Positions 9,078 through 17,213 of a DNA stretch of 64,000 bases are shown here, piece by piece. The number at the start of each line of letters is the position of its first letter. Positions within the stretch are counted from its first letter, which is position 1. This DNA is from Chloroflexota bacterium (GTDB taxonomy: Bacteria > Chloroflexota > Anaerolineae > B4-G1 > SLSP01): the NCBI GenBank assembly GCA_019873645.1, contig JAIOAX010000008.1, positions 90,687-154,686 on the forward strand, written 5' to 3'. Made by a program: the position numbers and the translations under genes. The notes beneath the pieces were generated by a model. That model made no database searches. It saw only the letters and a list, made by a program, of their open reading frames with translations, and was not told the DNA's origin.

Positions 9078-11287
9078 GCGATCAAACCCTTTCCGAGCGT
9101 TACGTACAGCGCGGGCATTTGCGTTCACGCTTGACGTTTCTGACGTCGGTTGTTGCCCTGATCGTTCTCCTCGCGCTGGTTGTCCTGGTCATCTTACATT
9201 TTTACAGGCTTACGGAATCGCAGGCGTCGGAGATGCTCGGGGCGCACAGCCATCAACTGGCTAACAGCGTCCAACTATGGCTTGATTATAATGTCAAAGC
9301 CTTGCAGCAGTTGGTGACCCAGCCGCAAATCCAAAGCATGGATCCCGCCGTACAACAGCCGATTCTGGCGGCTATGGATGCGGTTTACGAACACATCTAC
9401 CTGGTCAGCACTACCGACCTGAACGGCCTCAATGTGGCGCGTAGCGACAGCGCAACACCGATAGATTACCATGACCGTGTGTGGTTCCAGGAAATCCGGG
9501 ATGGCGCGCCGCTGGCTTATCAGGTGCTGGTCAGCCGCACGACCGGAAGAGCCGCATTGGTCATTTCAATGCCGATCCGCAATCTGACAGGAGAGCTTAT
9601 TGGTGTGGGCATGCTGGGCGCCAACCTGGAACAACTTTCTGAAGCGGTGGCCGTGACGCGCTTTGGAGAGACCGGCGTGACGTATGTCGTGGATGCAGAA
9701 GGGCGTATCATCGCCCATCCCGATCCGGCGTTCGCGGTGGAAATCGTCAATATTCAGGATTCACCCGTGGGGCAGAAATTGCGCGAGGGACGGGAGCAGC
9801 AATTCAGCTTCGTAGATGCCGAAAAACGGAAGTGGCAGGCCCACATAGACGTATTGGATAACGGCTGGGGCGTTGTAGCGCAACAGGAAGCTGCAGAGTG
9901 GCGTCGTCCACTGGTGGAGTTTGCCCGCTATGGCCTGTTGCTGTTGCTCTTGGGCAGCTTGTTGCTCGGTGGCTTGACCTACGGGATCATCCGCCGTGCG
10001 CTGGCGCCGATTGAAACGTTGACGGCTACGGCAACTGCCATCGCCCAGGGCGATCTGACCCGCACTGCACCCCTGAAAAGCGCGGATGAGATAGGGACAC
10101 TGGCGCACGCCTTCAACAGGATGACCGCGCAATTGCGGGAGGCGATTGACACACTGGAACAGCGGGTGGCTGCCCGTACTTTCGACCTGGAACGTCACGC
10201 AGCGTACCTGGCGGCTTCGGCAGAAGTGAGCCGGGCAGCCGTCTCCATCCTGGACGCCGACGAATTGATTCGCCAGGTTGTGGATTTGATCCGCGAGCGT
10301 TTTGATCTCTACTATGTCGGCCTGTTCCTCGTGGATGAGACGAAAACCTGGGCGGTGCTGCGTTCCGGTACCGGCGCGGCCGGCCAGGCGATGCTGGCGC
10401 GACAACACCGCATCCGCATCGGCGAAGGCATGGTAGGCTGGAGCATCGCCAACGCCGAAGTGCGCGTCGCTTCGCACGCCGAGATGGACGCCGTGCGCCT
10501 GACCAACCCGGAACTGCCCGACACCCGCTCCGAAGCTGCGTTGCCGCTGCGCTCGCGTGGGCAGGTTCTAGGCGCCTTGACAGTGCAGAGTACCCTCCCG
10601 GATGCTTTTGACCCTGACAGCATGGCAGTCCTGCAAATCATGGCCGACCAGGTAGCCGTGGCGCTCGATAACGCGCGCCTCCTGGCGCAGGCGCAGGCAG
10701 CGCTTGAAGCAGAGCGGCTTGCTTATGGTCGCGCCTCGCGCCAGGAGTGGGAGCGTCTGGCCCGCGCGCGCGCCGAATCGGGCTATGTTGGCATGCGTCA
10801 GGCAGAGGAGATAGCTTTGCTCACCGCGCAAGGTGAATGGACTCCCGAAATGCGTGCTGCGCTGCGGACCCGCCAAAGCGTCGTCGGCCAGCAGAACGGC
10901 ATGCCGACGCTGGCCGTGCCGATCTTCGTGCGCGATGAAGTCGTGGGGGTGTTGCATTTCAGCAAGAGCGAAGCAGCCGCCGGCCTGGTGCCCGGGGAAT
11001 GGACCCGCGAAGAAATCACCCTGCTCGAAGCGCTCGCCGGACAGTTGGGACAGGCACTGGACGGCGCCCGGCTGTACCGCCAGATGCTGCTGCGCGCCGC
11101 CAGAGAAGGGGCGATCCGTGAGATCTCGGACCGCATGCAGCGCGCCACGGATATGCGCGCGCTGCTGCACATCACGGCCGAAGCCCTGAATCAAGTGCTC
11201 GGTGGCTCTCGCGTCTACGTGCGTATGGGGGCCGATATAACCGCCGCTGAACAAGCAGACGGAGGCGATCATGACGACGCGAAGTGA
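9074..11287 (+). CDS. Double-Cache HAMP GAF membrane sensor
   Basis: The ATG at 9074 overlaps the preceding stop. One membrane helix (about 20-42) is followed by an extracytoplasmic double-Cache region (43-280) with typical strands (LVSTTDLNGLNVARSDS, VTYVVDAEGRIIAHPDP), a second membrane helix (about 283-308) and HAMP (305-360, RRALAPIETLTATATAIAQG). A GAF domain (370-540) follows; it has Ser in place of the Cys seen in many array GAFs (GMVGWSIANAE). A short GAF-like domain (about 545-670, RASRQEWERL) and the shared tail (673-720) complete it. The Cache lobes resemble amine- or amino-acid-sensing dCache domains in outline, but the ligand cannot be assigned. No output domain is present. The end overlaps the next gene by 17 bases. 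Confidence 0.9.
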   Translation: MSDQTLSERYVQRGHLRSRLTFLTSVVALIVLLALVVLVILHFYRLTESQASEMLGAHSHQLANSVQLWLDYNVKALQQLVTQPQIQSMDPAVQQPILAAMDAVYEHIYLVSTTDLNGLNVARSDSATPIDYHDRVWFQEIRDGAPLAYQVLVSRTTGRAALVISMPIRNLTGELIGVGMLGANLEQLSEAVAVTRFGETGVTYVVDAEGRIIAHPDPAFAVEIVNIQDSPVGQKLREGREQQFSFVDAEKRKWQAHIDVLDNGWGVVAQQEAAEWRRPLVEFARYGLLLLLLGSLLLGGLTYGIIRRALAPIETLTATATAIAQGDLTRTAPLKSADEIGTLAHAFNRMTAQLREAIDTLEQRVAARTFDLERHAAYLAASAEVSRAAVSILDADELIRQVVDLIRERFDLYYVGLFLVDETKTWAVLRSGTGAAGQAMLARQHRIRIGEGMVGWSIANAEVRVASHAEMDAVRLTNPELPDTRSEAALPLRSRGQVLGALTVQSTLPDAFDPDSMAVLQIMADQVAVALDNARLLAQAQAALEAERLAYGRASRQEWERLARARAESGYVGMRQAEEIALLTAQGEWTPEMRAALRTRQSVVGQQNGMPTLAVPIFVRDEVVGVLHFSKSEAAAGLVPGEWTREEITLLEALAGQLGQALDGARLYRQMLLRAAREGAIREISDRMQRATDMRALLHITAEALNQVLGGSRVYVRMGADITAAEQADGGDHDDAK

Positions 11288-14200
11288 GCGTACACAAAAG
11301 ACAGCCGCAAGTGTGGAGACCCCGCAGAGACGTTTGACCCTGGGGTTATTCCTCGATAACTTGACGGGGAAATATCAGAACACGCTGCTCCAGGGTCTGG
11401 ACGACCTGGCCCGTGAGTGCGATTTCAACCTGCTGTGTTTTGTCGGGGGCGGGGTATGGCCGTCCGGACAACCCGCCAACCCGAACAATGTGTTGTATGA
11501 ACTGTTGGATAAGGAGAGCCTGGACGGTCTGGTGATCCCGGCCGGCTCCGTCGGCACAGCGGTAGACCCCCATGACATGCAGATATTCTGTGAACGCTTC
11601 CGGCCTCTGCCGCAGGCCAGCATTGCCATGGCCCTTGAGGGTATCCCCAGTGTGTTGCTGGATAATTACTCGGCCATGCGTGCTTCCGTACAACATCTCG
11701 TTGCGGGGCATGGCTATCGGCGGCTCGCCTTCTTCCACAAACAGGAAGGCCACCCGGAAAACGATGCCCGTTACCAGGCTTATGTGGATGTTTTGACCGA
11801 ACATGGGATCCCTGTAGACCCCCAACTTATCGTCCCCGGCGCCTATTACAACACGCCCGAAGCCGGCGTGCGCCTGTTGTTTGACGAGCGGCAACTGCGC
11901 CCCCGCCTGGATGTCGAAGCGCTGGTGGTCATTGATGACGGCACGGCTCTGATGGTTTTGAACGCCCTGCAAGCGCGGGGCATCCGCGTACCCGACGATG
12001 TGGCGCTGGTCGGCTTCGACGACATCGAGGATAGCCGCTATGTGACCCCGCCCCTGACTACGGTGCGGCAGCCTTTGCAGATGCAGGCGCGCCGTGCGGC
12101 CGAACTGGTGCTGGCCCAACTCCGGGGTGAAGCGGTTGACCCTCAAGTGTTGTTGCCGGCCGAACTGGTGGTCCGGCGCTCCTGCGGATGTTTGGAGGCC
12201 ACCATCCTGCAAGCACGGGTGGAGGCGTCCGGGTACACACCTGCGGATGCGGTGCTGCCTTTCGAGGCGGCGCTGCTGACGCGCCGGGAAGCCATACTCA
12301 CCGACATCGCGCGGGACGTCTCCGGGCGTGGGGATGGCGACCCGATATATCAGCAAATTGTCCGGCAGGCCGGCTGGCTGATAGATGCTTTTGTCACGGC
12401 GCTCAAGGCCGGTGAAGCCGGTTCTCCATCGGAAATTTTCCTGTGGGTCCTGGACGAGATTTTGCGGCAGGCGATGCAAGAACAGCGCGACGTGATGGCA
12501 TGGCAGGACGGCATCTCCACGCTGCGTCGCTATGCCCTCTCCTGCGCCGGCGTCGGGACGCTCTGCCTGCAAATTGAGAACCTGCTGCAACAGGCGCGGG
12601 TGATGGTCGGTGCCGCGGCACAGCAAGCCCAGGCTTTTCAACGGCTACAGGCAGGCCGACGTGACCAGACCCTCCGCGAAATCGGCCAAAATTTGATCAC
12701 CGCAACCCATATCGAAGCCTTGCTGGATGTGCTGAGCTATGAATTGCCGCGTTTGGAGATCCCCGCCGCTTACATCTCCCTGTACGTCAATCGTCAAGCA
12801 CCCGAAGCCGGCTCACGTCTGCTGTTTGCCTATGATCGCCTCCGCGAATTTGAGGATCGTTCCGGGCAACGTTTCTCCTCGTACCGACTCGCACCGGAGA
12901 GCCTGTTCCCCCCCGACCGCCGTTACAGTATGATCGTCTTTCCCCTCAATGTTCCGGGGATGCAGTTGGGGCGTGTGGTTTTCGAGCTTGGGCCGCTGGA
13001 TGGGACGATCTACACGTCACTGGTCGGGCAAATCAGCAACGCCCTGCAAGGGGTGTTTCTAACCCAACAGATCGCCAACCGCGCCGTGCAGTTGCAGACG
13101 GCCGCCGAGGTTGCGCGCGTTGCCAGCGGTGTGCTGGACCCGGACGCGCTGATTCAACAAGTCGTGACGCTGGTGCGCGAACGCTTCAATCTCTACTACG
13201 TCGGTCTGTTCCTTGTGGAACCCGACCCTGAGAACCCCGAGGTAAAATGGGCGGTGCTGCGCGCCGGTACCGGTGAAGCCGGCGCGCAGATGGTGGCGCA
13301 GGGGCATCGCTTGCTCGTCGGCGGGACCTCAATGATCGGCTGGTGCATTGCCAACCGCCAGGCGCGCATCGCCCTGGACGTGGACCGTGAGGTTGTGCGG
13401 CAACCTCATCCCTTGTTGCCCGATACCCGTTCGGAACTGGCGTTGCCTTTGATCAGCCGCGGCGAGATCATCGGTGCGTTGACCATTCAAAGCGCCGAAG
13501 AAGCCGCCTTCAGCCAGGAAGACATCACCGTGTTGCAGGCGATGGCGGATCAGCTTGCCAACGCCATCCAGAACGCCCGCCTGTACGAGGCCCTGGAATT
13601 AGAGCAATACCTGATGCGCACGATGATGGACAACATCCCCGACCACATTTACTTCAAAGACCGCGACAGCCGTTTCATCCGTGTGAGCCGTTCACAGTCC
13701 AATCGCTTTGGCCTGCGCGACCCGGCCGAGGCTATCGGCAAAACGGACTTCGACTTCTTCACAGAAGACCACGCGCGTCCGGCTTTCGAGGATGAACAAC
13801 GCATTATCCGCACCGGCGAGCCGATTATCGAACTTGAGGAGCGTGAGACGTGGGCCGACCGCCCCGATACCTGGGTTTCGACGACCAAAATGCCCATGCG
13901 CGACCGCGACGGCAACATTATCGGCACCTTCGGCATCTCGCGCGACATCACCGCGCGCAAGATGGTGGAACTCCAGTTGGCCGCAGAACGCAACCTGTTG
14001 CGCACCCTCATTGACAGCCTGCCGGACTTCGTCTATATCAAGGATCGTCAGAGCCGCTTCCTCATCAACAACATCGCCCATCTGCGGGTCATGGGGGCGC
14101 AGACGCAGGAAGAAGTGGTGGGCAAGACCGATTTTGACGTGTTCCCCTACGAGATGGCGATCCTCTATTACACCGATGAGCAACGTTTGATGGAGACCGG

Positions 14201-15452
14201 TGAACCCCTTATCGAGCACGAGGAGCCCTCGGTAAATCAGTCTACGGGCAAAGAAATATGGGTCTCCACCACCAAAATTCCCTTGCGCGATGCCGAAGGC
14301 CAGGTGATCGGCCTCGTGGGCATAACGCGCGACATTACCGAACGCCGCCGTACCGAGAACTTGCTGCGCCGGCGCAATTTGCAATTGCAGACCGTGGCCG
14401 AAGTCGCTCGAACGGCCGGTGGTGTGTTGGACCTCGAGACATTGATGCAACAGACTGTGGAATTGCTGCGTGCACAACTCGATCTCTATTACGTAGGCCT
14501 GTTCCTTGTGGATGTAGCGACTCCGCCGGCCGAATTTGCCGGCGGCGGACGGCGGCGTTGGGCCGTGTTGCGCGCCGGCACCGGCGAGGCCGGCGCACAA
14601 ATGCTGGCGCGCGGCCATCGCCTTGAGGTCGGTGGGACCTCGATGATCGGGCAATGTGTGGCGACGGGGAAAGCGCGCATTGCCCTGGATGTAGGCACCG
14701 AGGCCGTGCGTTTCGACAATCCCTTGCTGCCCAATACCCGCTCCGAGCTGGCCTTGCCGTTGATCAGCCGTGGCGAGATCATCGGGGCGCTGACCATCCA
14801 GAGCACCGAACCGGCGGCGTTCAGCGAGGAAGATATTGCCGTGTTGCAGGCGTTGGCCGATCAGTTAGCCAACGCGATTGCCAACATCCGCCTGTTTGAG
14901 CAAAGCCAGCGCGCCTTACACGACCTGGAAATGATCCAGCGGCGCTATCTACATGAGGCCTGGAGCGCCTACCGCGAAGTGGCGCCTGTCGCCGATTACG
15001 AGGTCGCCCGTCCCGGTGTGCCATCGTTGCCATCGGACGCCATCTTACCTGAGGTCCGGGCCGTCGCTGCTGAGCAACGCCCTGTGGCCCTCACGCGCGC
15101 CGATATGCAGGGCAAAGCCTACGCTGCCCTGGTCGCACCGATCACGCAGCGCAACGAGATCATCGGCGCCCTGGGCATTCACGACGAAGACGGCGGGCGC
15201 GAATGGACCGAGGACGAAATCGCGCTGGTGGAGACGATTGCCGAACGTATGGGCATTGTCGCCGAAACGCTGCGCCTGCTGGAAGAGACGCAGCGCACGG
15301 CCGGCCGCGAGCGGCTCACCCGGCAGATCACCGATCAGATTCGCAGCGCGCTCAGCGTGGACGAAGCGATTCAACGCGCGCTCAAACAACTGGGCGACGC
15401 TTTGAACGCCGAAATGCTGGCGCGCTTGAAGACGGATGAATTCTCCGTTTAG
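11271..15452 (+). CDS. LacI-type sensor with serial GAF and PAS domains
   Basis: The start at 11271 lies inside the end of the previous gene. Residues 23-300 form a LacI-type binding fold without DNA-binding helices (LTLGLFLDNLTGKYQN, VALVGFDDIEDSRY), closed by RRSCGC near 300-305. Next come a helical region, a divergent GAF-like domain (455-595), a GAF (603-775, SMIGWC), two PAS domains (about 776-903 with HIYFKDRDSRFIRVS, and 903-1030 with FVYIKDRQSRFLI), a second GAF (1033-1215, SMIGQC), a short GAF-like domain (1220-1335, LHEAWSAYRE) and the shared tail (1340-1385). The second GAF has an extra loop (TPPAEFAGGGRR) that coincides with a palindrome at 14523-14545. This is the last gene before the first sizeable gap of the array. 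No output domain is present. Confidence 0.9.
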   Translation: MTTRSERTQKTAASVETPQRRLTLGLFLDNLTGKYQNTLLQGLDDLARECDFNLLCFVGGGVWPSGQPANPNNVLYELLDKESLDGLVIPAGSVGTAVDPHDMQIFCERFRPLPQASIAMALEGIPSVLLDNYSAMRASVQHLVAGHGYRRLAFFHKQEGHPENDARYQAYVDVLTEHGIPVDPQLIVPGAYYNTPEAGVRLLFDERQLRPRLDVEALVVIDDGTALMVLNALQARGIRVPDDVALVGFDDIEDSRYVTPPLTTVRQPLQMQARRAAELVLAQLRGEAVDPQVLLPAELVVRRSCGCLEATILQARVEASGYTPADAVLPFEAALLTRREAILTDIARDVSGRGDGDPIYQQIVRQAGWLIDAFVTALKAGEAGSPSEIFLWVLDEILRQAMQEQRDVMAWQDGISTLRRYALSCAGVGTLCLQIENLLQQARVMVGAAAQQAQAFQRLQAGRRDQTLREIGQNLITATHIEALLDVLSYELPRLEIPAAYISLYVNRQAPEAGSRLLFAYDRLREFEDRSGQRFSSYRLAPESLFPPDRRYSMIVFPLNVPGMQLGRVVFELGPLDGTIYTSLVGQISNALQGVFLTQQIANRAVQLQTAAEVARVASGVLDPDALIQQVVTLVRERFNLYYVGLFLVEPDPENPEVKWAVLRAGTGEAGAQMVAQGHRLLVGGTSMIGWCIANRQARIALDVDREVVRQPHPLLPDTRSELALPLISRGEIIGALTIQSAEEAAFSQEDITVLQAMADQLANAIQNARLYEALELEQYLMRTMMDNIPDHIYFKDRDSRFIRVSRSQSNRFGLRDPAEAIGKTDFDFFTEDHARPAFEDEQRIIRTGEPIIELEERETWADRPDTWVSTTKMPMRDRDGNIIGTFGISRDITARKMVELQLAAERNLLRTLIDSLPDFVYIKDRQSRFLINNIAHLRVMGAQTQEEVVGKTDFDVFPYEMAILYYTDEQRLMETGEPLIEHEEPSVNQSTGKEIWVSTTKIPLRDAEGQVIGLVGITRDITERRRTENLLRRRNLQLQTVAEVARTAGGVLDLETLMQQTVELLRAQLDLYYVGLFLVDVATPPAEFAGGGRRRWAVLRAGTGEAGAQMLARGHRLEVGGTSMIGQCVATGKARIALDVGTEAVRFDNPLLPNTRSELALPLISRGEIIGALTIQSTEPAAFSEEDIAVLQALADQLANAIANIRLFEQSQRALHDLEMIQRRYLHEAWSAYREVAPVADYEVARPGVPSLPSDAILPEVRAVAAEQRPVALTRADMQGKAYAALVAPITQRNEIIGALGIHDEDGGREWTEDEIALVETIAERMGIVAETLRLLEETQRTAGRERLTRQITDQIRSALSVDEAIQRALKQLGDALNAEMLARLKTDEFSV
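14523..14545. repeat. Palindrome inside a coding GAF loop
   Basis: CCGCCGGC, seven bases, then GCCGGCGG: a perfect 8-base inverted repeat inside the coding sequence. It encodes part of a loop insertion that the neighbouring GAF copies lack, so it may be an inserted palindromic element that kept the reading frame. Confidence 0.55.
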
Positions 15453-15797
15453 CCTGTTCCGAAAATGGTCAGTGGATTAAGCAGATTGAGCAGATTTGTG
15501 CAACACTTGAAAACTAATCTGTTGAGTCTACTGAAAAAACTAAAAATCTCACCGCAGAGTCACAGAGAGCGCAAAGATTTTTATGTCGGATTCAATAAGA
15601 TTAAGTCTTTCGCATTTCAGTATTAATTTTATTGATTTAAGCCTTAATCTTCTCTCTGCGTTCTTTGCGTCTCTGCGGTGAATTGAACTTTTTTCAGGAG
15701 AGTCATCCGTTCAAATCCGTTTAATCCGTTGACATGCATTTTTTATGCTTCGTCGAGCGCGTACTTATGATATGTTGAGATGAATGAAGGGGGCGGC
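15453..15797. repeat. 345-base intergenic gap with inverted repeat and short-period repeats
   Basis: No gene is seen. Bases 15467-15500 hold GGATTAAGCAGATTGAGC-like repeats and 15707-15736 hold TCCGTTCAAATCCGTTTAAT-like repeats. Between them lies an imperfect long inverted repeat with a left arm near 15550-15577 (starting CACCGCAGAG) and a right arm near 15650-15680 (ending CTCTGCGGTG). The arms share ten perfect end bases and diverge inside. A -35-like TTGACA at 15729-15734 has no well-placed -10 partner (the nearest TATGAT at 15766 is 31 bases away), so I do not call a promoter. Confidence 0.7.
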
Positions 15798-17210
15798 ATG
15801 AAAGGCCGAGTTACAGTGGATCAATCGCAACCTGAAGAAACTTTGTGGCGGCAGCGCATCTTTGAAAATGTCGCGCGTTTTTCGATCATCGGTGCCGTCG
15901 GCGTAGTAGTGGTATTTGTCGTCTTGTGGCTATTCAGACCCAAGACACCGCTGTTGCCCCTGCTCATCACGACCACGTTGTCCCTGCTGTTTAGTGTGCT
16001 GGCCTTTTTCCTCAGTCGGCGCGGCAAACTCCAGACGGCGGTGTTCCTTTATATCATTGGATTAACCCTGACCACATTCGCCAGTTTTGATTTTGCCGGC
16101 GGCGTCACCGGCCCGTTACTGATTTTCCTGCTGCTCTTGCCGATCCTGGCCGGACAATTCGGCGGCCTCACGGCGATGCGTTGGAATGTTCTGATCATCA
16201 TCCTCTTCTGGATGGCGATGGTCATCCTGGAAAGTTTCGGCGTGCTTACCCCGGTCGCTTTGCCGGCCGACATTGCCCGTTATTTGTCTTACGCCACCTT
16301 TTTGACGACTTTGCTGTTAATTGCTGCGGTTGTCAATCTCTTCGTCAAACGAGGACAGCAAAGCCTGGCTATCGTCCAGGAACGCGAGCGTGCCCTGGCC
16401 GAATCCACCCGGCTGGCGGAAGCGGCTGTGGAAGCCGAGCGTGCGGCGCGTGAGCACGAAAGGCACGCGGCAGCGCACCTCCGCGAAACGGTGGCCGGTT
16501 ACGCCGATTACCTCGCACGGGTAGCCGCCGGTGATTACACGGCGCGGGTGGATGTCGGGGTGCTGGACGAAAACGTTGAAGGCGACGCCGAACTGCATGC
16601 TCTGGGAGAGTACCTCAACACCACGGTGGATGCCCTGGTGCAGGCGCTTCAGCAGGCCCAGGAAGTGCAGCGCCGTTACACAGAGCAAGCCTGGCAGGCT
16701 GTCATCGCGGCGGGAAGAGTGCAGCCCGGTTTTGCGTACCGGCAAAATCAGCTTGTCTCGGAGGCGGAATGGCTGCCACAGATGGTGCGCGCCGTAGACA
16801 GCGGCGCGCCGGTGGCGCAGGATGAGGGCGCCGCCGTACCGCTGGTCATCAACCGCCAGGTGGTGGGCGCCATCGGCGGTCGGCATCCCGATGGTCGCCC
16901 GTGGACCAGCGAAGAACTGTCCCTGATCGAAGATGTGACCGGGCAACTGGCCCAAACGATTGAAGGCTTGCGCCTGTTTGACGACGTGCAACGCCGTGCG
17001 GCCCGTGAGCGGGTGCTGCGCGAAGTCACCGCGCGCCTCCGTAGTTCGACCGATCCGGAGCTGGTGCTCAAGACGCTGTTGCGTGAGGTGGGGAGCGTGT
17101 TGAACCGCCCCGCTTTTGTGCGCCTGGTTACGTCTACGGAAGAGAAGGCCGCGTCGACAACGCCGCCGGTTAACGCCGCCGAGCGTCAACCGACAGATGT
17201 GGGAGGCTAA
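15798..17210 (+). CDS. Six-helix membrane protein with short GAF-like domain and shared tail
   Basis: I chose the ATG at 15798 because GAAGGGGGCGG stands just upstream; an in-frame ATG at 15780 would add six residues and has no good ribosome-binding site. Six membrane helices span roughly residues 28-175 (VGVVVVFVVLWLF, LITTTLSLLFSVLAFFL, LLIFLLLLPILAGQFG and others). A long helical segment follows with a HAMP-like stretch (YLARVAAGDYTARVDV), then the short GAF-like domain (about 285-400, RRYTEQAWQAVIAAGR) and the shared tail (QRRAARERVLREVTARLR). It is one of the two smallest array members and has no long GAF domain. The membrane part may sense a lipid-soluble or envelope signal, but that cannot be read from the sequence. 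Its nearest relative in layout is the gene at 35897. Confidence 0.88.
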   Translation: MKGRVTVDQSQPEETLWRQRIFENVARFSIIGAVGVVVVFVVLWLFRPKTPLLPLLITTTLSLLFSVLAFFLSRRGKLQTAVFLYIIGLTLTTFASFDFAGGVTGPLLIFLLLLPILAGQFGGLTAMRWNVLIIILFWMAMVILESFGVLTPVALPADIARYLSYATFLTTLLLIAAVVNLFVKRGQQSLAIVQERERALAESTRLAEAAVEAERAAREHERHAAAHLRETVAGYADYLARVAAGDYTARVDVGVLDENVEGDAELHALGEYLNTTVDALVQALQQAQEVQRRYTEQAWQAVIAAGRVQPGFAYRQNQLVSEAEWLPQMVRAVDSGAPVAQDEGAAVPLVINRQVVGAIGGRHPDGRPWTSEELSLIEDVTGQLAQTIEGLRLFDDVQRRAARERVLREVTARLRSSTDPELVLKTLLREVGSVLNRPAFVRLVTSTEEKAASTTPPVNAAERQPTDVGG

Positions 17211-17213
17211 ACC

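Noticed and set aside
446..15452. LacI-family transcription factors
   Set aside because: The LacI-like fold begins about 20 residues from the start and no helix-turn-helix is present; the proteins continue into GAF domains.
15729..15771. Promoter before the gene at 15798
   Set aside because: TTGACA and TATGAT are present but 31 bases apart, far from the 16-18 needed.
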